The notes beneath the pieces were generated by a model. That model had not been told where the DNA came from. It did no database searches and worked only from the letters and a program-made list of their open reading frames with translations. From Palsa-295 sp963781105 (GTDB taxonomy: Bacteria > Acidobacteriota > Terriglobia > Acidiferrales > UBA7541), in contig CAWAED010000010.1 in NCBI GenBank assembly GCA_963781105.1, positions 62,001 through 126,000 on the forward strand: DNA of 64,000 nucleotides. The letters run 5' to 3'. This document shows, in pieces, positions 32,799 to 41,434 of this stretch. The position numbers and the translations under genes are program-made. Position 1 is the first letter of the stretch. Every line of letters starts with the position of its first letter.

Positions 32799-34385
32799 TT
32801 AGTGTACCGCCATTGGGCCGCCCGGTTTTACTTTCTTCATCAGGAATACGAACGGGATCATCGCCGTGACCGCGATCCCCAACATCCAGAAGTTGTCCAC
32901 GTAAGCCAGCATGGTTGCTTGCTGGTTCAGGCTACCAGCGATGAGACCATACGCCTGACGAGTAGCTTCCGCCGCGCTAGATCCGTGTGACGTGAGCAGA
33001 TGCGCGGTATTTGTAATCATGGCCTGGAATTGCGGGTTTCCCGAATTCAGCCGGGCCGTAAGATAGGATTGATGAACTTGCGCGCGCCGCGCCAGCATGG
33101 TAGTGACAAATGAAATCCCCACGCTTCCCCCCACGTTTCGCGCGAGGTTAATCAGTCCCGAGGCTGCGTTATTTTTTCCTGGCGGCAAAAAAGCATAAGC
33201 GGCCGTGTTGATTGGCACGAAAAGAAAAGCGAGACCCAGCGCCTGAAATACGCGCGCCGTCGCCACCGTCCGGAAATCAATCGAGACGTCGAAGTTCATC
33301 ATGTGGAACAACGAAAAAGCCACCATGGCGAGGCCAAATAGAAGCAGCCGCCGGGCATCGGTATGGCCGAGCAAATACCCCACCAGCGGCATGCAAATGA
33401 TGATCGCGAATCCTCCGGGCATCAGCGCCAGGCCCGCCCGTTGCGCCGTATAGCCCAGCAAATCCTGCGTAAACTGCGGCAGCAGCACCGTGCTCGAAAG
33501 TAATGCAAAGCCCACCATGAACATCAGCAAGTTTCCGATCGCGAAGGAGCGTTCTTTGAACAAATGCAAATCGATAATCGGATGTTCGTGAAACCACTCC
33601 CAGAAACCGACCGCGATCAGCGAAACCACGCAGATGACGGTCATGGTCACAATGAAGTGCGATCCGAACCAGTCGTCGCGCTGCCCCTTGTCGAGCACCA
33701 CCTGCATCGCGCCCAATCCCAACGCCAGCAAGCCCAGGCCGACGAAATCGACCCTGAATCCTTTGCGAGGCCCCTGCTTCATGTAGGGCGGATCGCTGAT
33801 CAGCATATTGGTGAGCAGAATAGAAATGATGCCGACGGGAATATTGATGAAGAAAATCCAGCGCCAGTTGAAATTGTCCGTGATCCAACCGCCCAGCGTG
33901 GGACCGATCGCCGGCGCGAGCACCACGGCCATGCCATACACCGCGAAGGCCATTCCGCGTTTTCTCGGTTCAAATGTATCGGCAAGGATCGCTTGTTCGC
34001 TGGGCTGCAAGCCGCCGCCTCCGACTCCCTGCAACACTCGAAACACAATGAGCATGGAGAGGTTGGGAGCAAGGCCGCAAAGAAACGAACTAACCGTGAA
34101 GAGGGCCACGCACGACATATAGAAACGCTTGCGGCCAATCAATTGGGAAAACCATCCGCTCATGGGCAGGATGATTGCGTTTGATACGAGGTAGGACGTG
34201 AGCACCCAGGTGCTTTCATCCTGGCCGGCCGAAAGGCTACCGGCAATGTGCGGCAGCGCAACGTTGGCTACGCTGGTGTCCAGCACTTCCATGAAGGTGG
34301 CAAGCGTCACCGTCAGCGCGATGATCCAGGGATTTACGGCCGGGCGCTGCCAGGCCGAATCTGCCGAGATGGCGGCGGAAGCCAC
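32799..34385 (-). CDS. emrB: DHA2-family (EmrB/QacA-type) drug efflux transporter
   Basis: This 528-residue inner-membrane proton antiporter has about 14 hydrophobic segments, as expected of the DHA2 major facilitator group. The motif MEVLDTSVANVALPHIAGSL opens the protein; GWFSQLIGRKRF is the loop 2-3 motif A; GVGGGGLQPSEQAIL and GPTLGGWITDNFNWRWIFFINIPVG follow. With the HlyD adaptor and TolC channel genes on the same strand it would form a tripartite pump. One base separates it from the adaptor gene. The drugs exported are unknown. Confidence 0.93.
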   Translation of the reverse strand: MASAAISADSAWQRPAVNPWIIALTVTLATFMEVLDTSVANVALPHIAGSLSAGQDESTWVLTSYLVSNAIILPMSGWFSQLIGRKRFYMSCVALFTVSSFLCGLAPNLSMLIVFRVLQGVGGGGLQPSEQAILADTFEPRKRGMAFAVYGMAVVLAPAIGPTLGGWITDNFNWRWIFFINIPVGIISILLTNMLISDPPYMKQGPRKGFRVDFVGLGLLALGLGAMQVVLDKGQRDDWFGSHFIVTMTVICVVSLIAVGFWEWFHEHPIIDLHLFKERSFAIGNLLMFMVGFALLSSTVLLPQFTQDLLGYTAQRAGLALMPGGFAIIICMPLVGYLLGHTDARRLLLFGLAMVAFSLFHMMNFDVSIDFRTVATARVFQALGLAFLFVPINTAAYAFLPPGKNNAASGLINLARNVGGSVGISFVTTMLARRAQVHQSYLTARLNSGNPQFQAMITNTAHLLTSHGSSAAEATRQAYGLIAGSLNQQATMLAYVDNFWMLGIAVTAMIPFVFLMKKVKPGGPMAVH

Positions 34386-34386
34386 G

Positions 34387-35661
34387 TTATTTCACTTTCA
34401 CCGTCGGCTCCACCGACATTCCCAGCCTCAGGTAGTCGTCTTTGTTCTCGCCGGGATCGAGAACGATTTTTACCGGAATGCGCTGAACCACCTTCACGTA
34501 GTTGCCGGTGGCATTCTCCGGCGGCAGCAAGCTGGTGCGCGCGCCGCTGGACCCCGCAATGCTGTCCACTTTCCCTTTGTAGGTCCGGTCGTTGGCGTCC
34601 ACTTTTATTTCCACGGGTTGCCCGGGACGCATGTATTTCAACTGCGTCTCCTTATAGTTAGCTGTCACCCAGACGTCCGCCAGCGGCACGATCGAAAAAA
34701 GCTGTTGTCCTGGCTGGACGTTCATGCCCACTTCCACGTTCTTCGATACCACGCCGTCTACCGGAGCAATGATTTTCGTATACTGCAGGTTCAGCTGCGC
34801 TTGTTCGAGCGCTGCTTCTCGCTGCTGTACGGTGGCGTCGGCGGAAATAGCTCGAGCGCGCGTGGAGGCGACTTGCCGGGGCCCCGTCTGCGCATAACGC
34901 AGATTCGCATCCGCCTGCGCTAGTTTGCTCTTGGCTTGCGTCACCTGCTGCGCTGCAGCAGCCGCGGAGGCTTGCGCCGCTGCGACGGTTGCCGTGCCGG
35001 CCCGCGCGGCCGCAACCGCCGAGTCGTACAGTTGCTTCGAGATTTCCTGTTTCTCCACCAGCTGTCTGTAACGCTCTAAATCGTTCTGCGCTTTCACGTC
35101 GTTTGCTTGTGCTTGATCGAGTTGCGCTTTTGTTGCGTCATATTGCTGTTGCGCGGCCACAATTCCCGCTCGGGCATTTTCCACGTCAGCCTCGGACACC
35201 GAGACTTGGCTGGTGGTATTCACGGACGTGATCGGCACGTTGATGTTCAATGCCTGGGCGGACGCCTCCGCGTCCGCGAGCTGCGCCTTGGCCTGGTCCA
35301 CCGCCACCTGGTAATCGCGCGGATCAATTTCCGCCAGCACGGTTCCGGCGGCGACGTGCTGGTTGTCGTCCACGTTCACTTTCATGATGTAGCCCGAAAT
35401 CCGCGCGCTCAATGGCATCAAGTGGCCGTCAACCTCCGCGTCGTCGGTGGATTCGTAGGTCGAAAAATAGCGGTAGGCAAGAAATCCGCCGATCAGCAGC
35501 AGCACGAAGGCGATCGCCAGAAACATCGGCGCGCGCGGATGCGTGCGAAAAAAACCCTCGGCGCGAGCGGGAGGAGGCGCCGCCGAATGGCTCTCAGCCC
35601 GCGCAGGTTTTTCCGCCGCCGGAGGATTTACTGGAATCTCGACTTCGGTTTCTTGCGCCAT
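34387..35661 (-). CDS. emrA: HlyD/EmrA-type membrane fusion protein
   Basis: This 424-residue periplasmic adaptor has a charged N-terminus, one membrane helix at about residues 45-66, the EmrA hallmark YESTDDAEVDGH at 69-80 leading into the barrel-sandwich domain, and a long helical hairpin between about 115 and 270 rich in Ala and Gln (QAQANDVKAQNDLERYRQLV). The C-terminal part has GVVSKNVEVGMNVQPGQQLFSIVP and MRPGQPVEIKVDA. It links the inner-membrane MFS pump to the TolC-type channel. Three bases separate it from the upstream tolC gene. Confidence 0.93.
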   Translation of the reverse strand: MAQETEVEIPVNPPAAEKPARAESHSAAPPPARAEGFFRTHPRAPMFLAIAFVLLLIGGFLAYRYFSTYESTDDAEVDGHLMPLSARISGYIMKVNVDDNQHVAAGTVLAEIDPRDYQVAVDQAKAQLADAEASAQALNINVPITSVNTTSQVSVSEADVENARAGIVAAQQQYDATKAQLDQAQANDVKAQNDLERYRQLVEKQEISKQLYDSAVAAARAGTATVAAAQASAAAAAQQVTQAKSKLAQADANLRYAQTGPRQVASTRARAISADATVQQREAALEQAQLNLQYTKIIAPVDGVVSKNVEVGMNVQPGQQLFSIVPLADVWVTANYKETQLKYMRPGQPVEIKVDANDRTYKGKVDSIAGSSGARTSLLPPENATGNYVKVVQRIPVKIVLDPGENKDDYLRLGMSVEPTVKVK

Positions 35662-35664
35662 GGC

Positions 35665-37152
35665 TTATTTTCCTTTGAAGTATTGCTTGACGCTTTCTTC
35701 TCCCAGGCCCATTGCGCGAGCCAGGGAAATCTTCGCGTAGTTGAAGCTGTAAAGACTTGCAATATAGCTGTCGTTGGCGCTGGCAACCTGCTCCTGCGAT
35801 TGCACCACTTCCACCGTGTCGGTCACGCCTGCGGCAAACCGGTCGCGCGACTGATCGAGTGTCTGTTGCGCCAGATCAATATTGCTCCTGGCCACTTCCA
35901 CTTGTTCCGCTGAAGATTGCAGATTCAAAAACGCCGTGCGCACGTCCGCGTCAATCTGTGCGCGGATGTTTTCCAATTTCTCGCGGCTTTGCGCCACCTG
36001 CGCGTCGGCTTCCAGCTCATCGCCTTGCACCTTGCCGCCCTGAAATATCGGAATAGTTAGCGTCCCACGAGCGTCGAAGACTCCGTGCGTGCTTAAACTG
36101 GTAGTACTGGCGAGCCCATAATCTCCGTTGAAGGAAAGACTCGGATAATTTTCGGCGCGCGCCGACTTCTTCGTATATTCCGCCGCCCGCAACGTCGCGC
36201 TGGCCGCCTGAAAATCGGAGCGTGAAGCGTAGGCGCGCTGCAGCGCCGCTTCGAGTGTCAGCCCGGTGAAGGGCTCGTAAGGTGACTTGTCCGTTAGATC
36301 GAATTCCTGGCCCGGTGCCAAGCCGATGACACGGGCGAGAGTCAGTTTCTGAATCGCAAGGTCGTTCTTGGCCTGAATCAACTCCTGCAAGCGCGTTTTT
36401 AATTCCACTTGCGCGCGCAAGCCGTCAATGGCCGGAGAAGTTCCGGCCTTCACCTGGTCGGATGCCTGATCGTAGAGGGCCTGCGCGGTGTTCACCTGCG
36501 CGGCGACGGTTTGGATGCGCGACTCATCCGCGATCGCCTGCAAATAGTTGTAACCGACCGCCAGCACCACCAGGTCGCGCGCGTCTTTGGCCGTGTATTG
36601 CGCGGCCTTGATATTTTCTGTAGCGGCGTGCGTGTCGTTGATCGCCTTCAAATCCAGGATGGATTGCGTCACGTACGCGCGAGCATCGAAATAGCCGAAA
36701 GGTCCGACAATTGACGGTATGGTGAAGCCGCTCGCGGGCGGGACCTTGAAATTGAATCCAAATTCCGCCAGATCCACTTGCGAGCCCTGCGCGTAGCTTG
36801 TCGTCGTGACGTTGGGCAGCAGCGCGCTCAACTTTTTCCACCGCTCGCCTCGCGAGGTCACTACGTCCTGTCCCGAAAGCAGCAATCCCAGGTTCGTTTT
36901 CAGGCCTCGGTCAATAGCATTCTGCAGCGAAATTTGCGCGACACCGGGCTCGAGCTTTCCTGGCACGCTGCCCTGAAATGAATTTTGAGTTGCGGGTGCC
37001 GCCGGTCCACCATTTCCGTTGCTGCTGGAAGAAGACGAAGAAGTTCCACTTTGCGAAGTTACTGGACCCGCTGCCAATTGCGCGCGTACGGGTGTTGTCG
37101 CGATCAGCAGCAGAATTACCGTGATCATGAATGTCGTGCAGCGCGCGGACAC
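35665..37152 (-). CDS. TolC-family outer membrane efflux protein
   Basis: From the GTG at 37150-37152 this is a 495-residue precursor with a signal peptide ending near VRA-Q, then two TolC (OEP) repeats. Sequence marks are ISLQNAIDRGLKTNLGLLLSGQDV, VVLAVGYNYLQAIADESRI, VIGLAPGQEFDL, the second-repeat PSLSFNGDYGL and TLDQSRDRFAAGVTDTVEVVQSQEQVASAND. It forms the outer-membrane channel of the pump. Start choice: GTG 37152 has AGGAGG five bases upstream and places the signal peptide at the N-terminus. An ATG at 37257 overlaps the tetR stop and also has GGAGG; it would add a basic 35-residue extension. Both are plausible. Confidence 0.88.
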   Translation of the reverse strand: MSARCTTFMITVILLLIATTPVRAQLAAGPVTSQSGTSSSSSSSNGNGGPAAPATQNSFQGSVPGKLEPGVAQISLQNAIDRGLKTNLGLLLSGQDVVTSRGERWKKLSALLPNVTTTSYAQGSQVDLAEFGFNFKVPPASGFTIPSIVGPFGYFDARAYVTQSILDLKAINDTHAATENIKAAQYTAKDARDLVVLAVGYNYLQAIADESRIQTVAAQVNTAQALYDQASDQVKAGTSPAIDGLRAQVELKTRLQELIQAKNDLAIQKLTLARVIGLAPGQEFDLTDKSPYEPFTGLTLEAALQRAYASRSDFQAASATLRAAEYTKKSARAENYPSLSFNGDYGLASTTSLSTHGVFDARGTLTIPIFQGGKVQGDELEADAQVAQSREKLENIRAQIDADVRTAFLNLQSSAEQVEVARSNIDLAQQTLDQSRDRFAAGVTDTVEVVQSQEQVASANDSYIASLYSFNYAKISLARAMGLGEESVKQYFKGK

Positions 37153-37253
37153 CCTTACCTCCTGCCTGAGGCGTTCCCCGTATGGATGAACCCGAAGCCC
37201 CTCAGGACTCAGCAAATTCGTAACTGACTGAGACTTGCGCCAGATGTGACGCG

Positions 37254-37934
37254 TCATGCCTTAGACCTCCGTCGCACTTTGCGATTCGCACGCCCGCTGG
37301 CGGCTTCCCAATTTGGGCAGATTAGGTCCCATACTTCTTCGCTGGTCTTGCGCAGGGAAGCGTCCGGCCGCATCGACCAACTGATGGTCACTCCCATGAA
37401 CACAATCTGCGTCAGGCGCGCCATCTCAGTGGCGGGAATGTCGCCGCGCAACTCTCCGCGTTTCTGCCCTAGCAAATAAATTTCCGTCAGGATTCGCCGG
37501 GCAGTCTGTGACCGCTTGATCAATTCCTGTCGGACCGACGCGCAGGATGCGTGCGCTGCAAAAATCGCGCGCAATAGTGCGGCGCTCTTGTCGGATTGGC
37601 CCGCGGCATTGCCGGCCAATTCGCGAATCACGTCCAGCACCGGCCCTTGGCTGTCCCGGGCTTTATCCAGAGCGCGCTGCACCGCGGCGACACGCTCACC
37701 TCCGAACTCGGCTAGGATGTGCTCCTTGGTTGGAAAGTAATTGAAAAAGGTCCCCTTCCCTACATCGGCGGCTTCAGTGATGTCCTCCACTGTGGTTTCC
37801 AGGAATCCGCGCCGCGCGAACAAATCCATCGCTGCGCGGTACAGGCGATCGCGTGTTTCGGTGCGATGGCGTTCGCGACGCCCGCCCAGAGGGGCAGCTT
37901 TTGCACGGAGAGAAACGGCGAGTCGTTGTGGCAT
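37254..37934 (-). CDS. TetR-family transcriptional regulator of the efflux operon
   Basis: This 226-residue regulator has an N-terminal TetR helix-turn-helix (RDRLYRAAMDLFARRGFLETTVEDITEAADVGKGTFFNYFPTKEHIL, about residues 29-75) and a C-terminal ligand-binding domain. I start it at the ATG at 37932-37934; the frame extends to 38072, but that stretch contains the promoter. As the first gene of the tetR-tolC-hlyD-MFS series it is probably an autorepressor that responds to a pump substrate. The last 20 residues are basic. Confidence 0.88.
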   Translation of the reverse strand: MPQRLAVSLRAKAAPLGGRRERHRTETRDRLYRAAMDLFARRGFLETTVEDITEAADVGKGTFFNYFPTKEHILAEFGGERVAAVQRALDKARDSQGPVLDVIRELAGNAAGQSDKSAALLRAIFAAHASCASVRQELIKRSQTARRILTEIYLLGQKRGELRGDIPATEMARLTQIVFMGVTISWSMRPDASLRKTSEEVWDLICPNWEAASGRANRKVRRRSKA

Positions 37935-37956
37935 CTTGCAGGCTATCTCAAGAGTG

Positions 37957-37985
37957 ACTTTAGACCAATACCGACCATTAGTCAA
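37957..37985 (-). promoter_or_regulatory. Promoter and possible operator of the tetR-efflux operon
   Basis: TTGACT (37980-37985), 17 bases, TAAAGT (37957-37962) on the minus strand, about 22 bases before the tetR ATG. The outer bases GACT and AGTC and repeated GGTC half-sites give imperfect dyad symmetry across the -35 and -10, as expected for TetR autorepression. Confidence 0.5.
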
Positions 37986-38086
37986 CTTTAGAGGGCAGTC
38001 AAAACGACGCGGTGGGCGGAAGGGAAAAGAGGGGACGCGCCGGCTGGTTCGTCCCCGGCGCGCCATTCTCAAATAGGAACGCTAAT

Positions 38087-38800
38087 CTACCTGTGCTTCG
38101 GGCTGTGCTTCTCCAGAACGTCCAGCATGAGTTTCGCAGACGGCGGAGGTGGCACCGCCGCTTTGAGTACGATATCCCTTGCTGGAATCTGCTTGCCGTA
38201 GATTCGCGCGTTGGCATCGTTGTCGGGACGAACCGTCGAACCCGCCAGTGAGATTCCCGCGAACAGTCCGCGTGCCCGCGAATAGGTGAGCATTTCTGCG
38301 CGCAGAGTGACGTCGGTCTCCGCAGTGGCGTTGCGGCCCACCGGTCCGGCGGCCACCGAGGCGTCGCCTCCCAGCTTCACCTTGCTGCTCAGAATCGAAC
38401 TCGCGCCCCGCTCGTTCATCACCAGAATAACGAAGTCGGTGGCTTGTCCGCCGATCTGGAAGCCCACGCTCGCGCCCTCAAGGGCCATCATGCTCGGCGC
38501 GCCCCAGCGGCCGCGGAAGTTCTCGCCCTTGCGGCAGGTCATTACCCCGCGCCCGTAACTCGCGCCCACGATGAACGCGGCTTTCAGCACGGACGGATAC
38601 ACGATCACGCAATCCGCTTTATCAATTAGGCTCTGCGGAATGTCGTCCGGGATGTCCATGATCTCTTTGAGGACTTGTCCGGCGCTCTGGATTCGATCCT
38701 CATCGTTTGACTTGTCGTCCGCACGGGCGGTTGTTGGGTTGACCATCGTTGGCAGACCAATCAGCGCGGCGATAAGTAGGGCCGATAGAATCTTTTTCAT
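38087..38800 (-). CDS. SYLF-domain (Ysc84-type) lipid-binding protein
   Basis: This 237-residue exported protein has a signal peptide (MKKILSALLIAALIGLPTMV, cleavage after about 27) and a SYLF domain: ADCVIVYPSVLKAAFIVGASYGRGVMTCRKG, PSMMALEGASVGFQIGGQATDFVILVMNERGASSILSSKVKLGGDASVAAGPVGRNATAETD, and AEMLTYSRARGLFAGISLAGSTVRPDNDANARIYGK. In eukaryotes the domain binds phosphoinositides; in bacteria its role is unknown. It converges with the tetR promoter region and is divergent from the carboxypeptidase gene. Confidence 0.9.
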   Translation of the reverse strand: MKKILSALLIAALIGLPTMVNPTTARADDKSNDEDRIQSAGQVLKEIMDIPDDIPQSLIDKADCVIVYPSVLKAAFIVGASYGRGVMTCRKGENFRGRWGAPSMMALEGASVGFQIGGQATDFVILVMNERGASSILSSKVKLGGDASVAAGPVGRNATAETDVTLRAEMLTYSRARGLFAGISLAGSTVRPDNDANARIYGKQIPARDIVLKAAVPPPPSAKLMLDVLEKHSPKHR

Positions 38801-39002
38801 CGAATGTACCCTCCTATGGGTGGACCGTCATCATATGAATTTCGTGCTGAATTCGCAACCTTTCGGCGGCAACCCGAGCCTCCGGCGCAAGTTGTCATAT
38901 AATCGAACGCTCTCTCGATCATTTGTTTTTCAGAGGGCTCTTTCGATAGTGAATCGATCGCTTCCATCGCGGCGCTTCCGTATTTCTCGCTCCATTCCGA
39001 TT

Positions 39003-40652
39003 ATGCGGCGAGGCGCAATTCTAGTTTTCGTACTGCTCGCCTCCGCAGCCTGCGCGCAGCGCCTGCTCTTAGCCGCGCATGCCCAATTCGCATCGGCCCC
39101 CACGTTGCTCTCGGCTGCCCGTCACGAGGCCGCGCGGCCGGATATTGCCCTTTTCCGCGCCCGCGTAGACGCCGCTCTTGCCGAAGCTCGCGCCGCGAAA
39201 GCGTTTTGGGGCATTCTGGTCGCCGATCGCGATACCGGCGAAACATTATATGAACTCAACGCCGACCGTTTTTTCACCCCCGCGTCCAACGCGAAAATCT
39301 TCACCTCCTCCGTCGCGTTCGCCACGCTCGGCCCCGCTTTTCAATTTCGCACTACGCTCGAATCCAAGGCGCAATTGGGCGCCGACGGCCATCTTACCGG
39401 CGATTTGATGTTCGTCGGCCGCGGCGATCCTGATATTTCCAATCGCAAATTTCCCTACGCGGGAAAAGTCGAACACGACGGCCCCACCGAAAAGGTTCTC
39501 GCGCAGATGGTGGACGAGGCCATCGCCAAAGGCCTCAAGCAAATTGATGGCGATATCGTTGCCGACGATAGCTATTACCCCTACGATCCCTATCCTCCCG
39601 GCTGGACCGTTGGCGACCTCTTCTTTACTTTCGGCGCGCCGATAGGCGCTATCACGTTCAATGACAATTGTATGTCCGTCGAAATCATCGCTGGCGCGCA
39701 AGTCGGTGCTCCGGCCACGCTTTCTGTGGACCCAGCCGCAGCGTTGAATACCTTTGGATACGATCTGAAAACGATCCCCGCGGACGGCAAACCCGAATTC
39801 GGCGTCGTGCGCCAGCCTGGCGAGCAGTTTCTGTTGTTGCGTGGACGAATCCCGGTTGGGCATTCGCCGATGGTGCTCGATTTGGCCATGCCCGATCCTG
39901 CGCAAACCACAGCCGTCGCGCTCAAGCAGATTTTTCAATCGCGCGGAGTCCCGGTCACCGGCACCGGTCGTGTCCACCACGCTCCGCCACCGGAAACTTA
40001 TCCTGACGCGCCCATCGTTCTCGGCCCGCCGCCCGTCCCGCCCTCGCCGGCCGCCATCGTCTTCGCCGAACATCTTTCGCCACCGCTCTCTGAAATCGTC
40101 CGCGTCACTAACAAAGTAAGCCAGAATCTTCACGCCGAATTGCTGCTGCGCGCCGTCGCCGAAGAAAAAAAGGGTTTCGGCGTAACCGACGCCGGCCTCT
40201 GGGTCGAGCAGGATTTTCTGAAAAGCATCGGCGTCGCCGATGGTGACGTAGTTTTCTCTGACGGCTCTGGTCTCTCGCGCGACGATCTGGTGACGCCGCG
40301 CGCCGTGGTGCAATTGCTCCGCTATGACTCGCAACAAACTTGGGGCGCGGATTACATCTCCACGTTTCCCATCGCGGGTGTTGACGGCACGCTGGAAAAC
40401 CGCTTCAAGGACACTCCCGCGTCCGGGCTGATTCAGGCAAAAACCGGCGCGCTCGACCACGTCCGCGCCATATCCGGCTTCGCCACCACGCTGCACGGCG
40501 AGCGCCTGGTTTTCACAATTTTTGGAAACAATAACCCGCAGCGCGGCCGCGATTCCGTCGTCGCCATGGACGCGATCGCCGTTGCCATGGTCGAAACGCT
40601 CGGCCCTCCTCCTCCGCGCCGCCCGAGCAAGAAAGCCACCAAGAACAAATGA
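39003..40652 (+). CDS. dacB: D-alanyl-D-alanine carboxypeptidase/endopeptidase (PBP4, peptidase S13)
   Basis: This 549-residue periplasmic penicillin-binding protein trims or cleaves D-Ala crosslinks in peptidoglycan. The S13 triad is visible: SxxK as Ser95-Asn-Ala-Lys98 in FTPASNAKIFTSS, the second motif SGLSR in SDGSGLSRDDLVTP, and KTG at 480-482 in IQAKTGALDHVRAISGF. A signal peptide (GAILVFVLLASAACA) occupies the N-terminus. I use the ATG at 39003; GTG 38949 is in frame and adds 18 residues. The open frame goes back to 38571 but overlaps the divergent gene. The C-terminus is basic. Four bases overlap the LOG gene. Confidence 0.92.
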   Translation: MRRGAILVFVLLASAACAQRLLLAAHAQFASAPTLLSAARHEAARPDIALFRARVDAALAEARAAKAFWGILVADRDTGETLYELNADRFFTPASNAKIFTSSVAFATLGPAFQFRTTLESKAQLGADGHLTGDLMFVGRGDPDISNRKFPYAGKVEHDGPTEKVLAQMVDEAIAKGLKQIDGDIVADDSYYPYDPYPPGWTVGDLFFTFGAPIGAITFNDNCMSVEIIAGAQVGAPATLSVDPAAALNTFGYDLKTIPADGKPEFGVVRQPGEQFLLLRGRIPVGHSPMVLDLAMPDPAQTTAVALKQIFQSRGVPVTGTGRVHHAPPPETYPDAPIVLGPPPVPPSPAAIVFAEHLSPPLSEIVRVTNKVSQNLHAELLLRAVAEEKKGFGVTDAGLWVEQDFLKSIGVADGDVVFSDGSGLSRDDLVTPRAVVQLLRYDSQQTWGADYISTFPIAGVDGTLENRFKDTPASGLIQAKTGALDHVRAISGFATTLHGERLVFTIFGNNNPQRGRDSVVAMDAIAVAMVETLGPPPPRRPSKKATKNK

Positions 40653-41227
40653 CGTCGCGCCGGAAAATCGTCACTGTCTTCGGCAGTTCGCGCCCGCATC
40701 CGGGCGAGGCTCAGTATTCCGTCGCGCAAGAGCTGGGCGGAGAACTGGCGCGCCAAAAATTCATCGTCTGCAGCGGCGGTTACGCCGGCACGATGGAAGC
40801 CGTTTCGCGCGGCGCAAAAGAATCAGGCGGCCACACGATCGGCATTGCCGCAAATTTTTTCAAAGCGCGCGCCAACCAATTCATTGACGAAGAAATTCGC
40901 ACGAAAACCTGGCAGGACCGCCTCTTCGCGCTCATTGATCGCGGTGACGCCTTCATTGCCTGTCCTGGTGGCACCGGAACGCTAGTGGAATTGGCGATCG
41001 TGTGGGAAATGCTGAATAAACACGTTGTCAGCGGAAAGCCGCTGGTCGTGCTGGGAGAATTCTGGCACCCCATCATCGACCGCGTCCGCGAAATCGAACT
41101 AGGCCACGAAACCCGTTGGGGCGAAAAGCAGAAATCGCTGATTCATCGCGCCACCTTCCCCGCCGACGCCGCCACATTCCTCGCCGAATTTTTCGCCAAA
41201 CCAAAAGCCCCCCGACGCTCCCGATAA
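40649..41227 (+). CDS. LOG-family protein (TIGR00725-like)
   Basis: This 192-residue protein has the LOG/DprA-like Rossmann fold: ITVFGSSR-like start, CSGGYAGTMEAVSRGAKESGGHTIGI, and the phosphate-binding signature PGGTGTLVELAIVWEM near residues 109-124. Lonely Guy enzymes release cytokinin bases from their ribotides; many bacterial members hydrolyse nucleotide phosphoribosyl bonds, but the substrate of this branch is unknown. Translation is coupled to dacB through an ATGA overlap. Confidence 0.85.
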   Translation: MTSRRKIVTVFGSSRPHPGEAQYSVAQELGGELARQKFIVCSGGYAGTMEAVSRGAKESGGHTIGIAANFFKARANQFIDEEIRTKTWQDRLFALIDRGDAFIACPGGTGTLVELAIVWEMLNKHVVSGKPLVVLGEFWHPIIDRVREIELGHETRWGEKQKSLIHRATFPADAATFLAEFFAKPKAPRRSR

Positions 41228-41255
41228 TTCCGCGTCGCAATCGCATCTCTGGAAG

Positions 41256-41317
41256 GGCGGGACTTCAGTCCCGCCGTTTACGCCATAAGATTAGATGAGG
41301 CTTCAGCCCATGAAGCC
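41256..41317. repeat. REP-like pair of hairpins
   Basis: GGCGGGACT (41256-41264) pairs with AGTCCCGCC (41267-41275), and GGCTTCA (41299-41305) pairs with TGAAGCC (41311-41317). The two hairpins sit in the 207-base gap before mutS2. I recall similar paired GGGACTTCAGTCCC and GGCTTCAGCC motifs between genes in other Acidobacteriota, but did not compare them. Confidence 0.6.
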
Positions 41318-41434
41318 AGTCTTTCCGAATTACCACGCCGTCTCGACCGCGCCCGCGTTCTCGCCGCATCCTGCTTTCCCACACCCAACCAAGCTACAAT
41401 ATTCCGATCAACGGACCATCGTTACGAGGCATTC

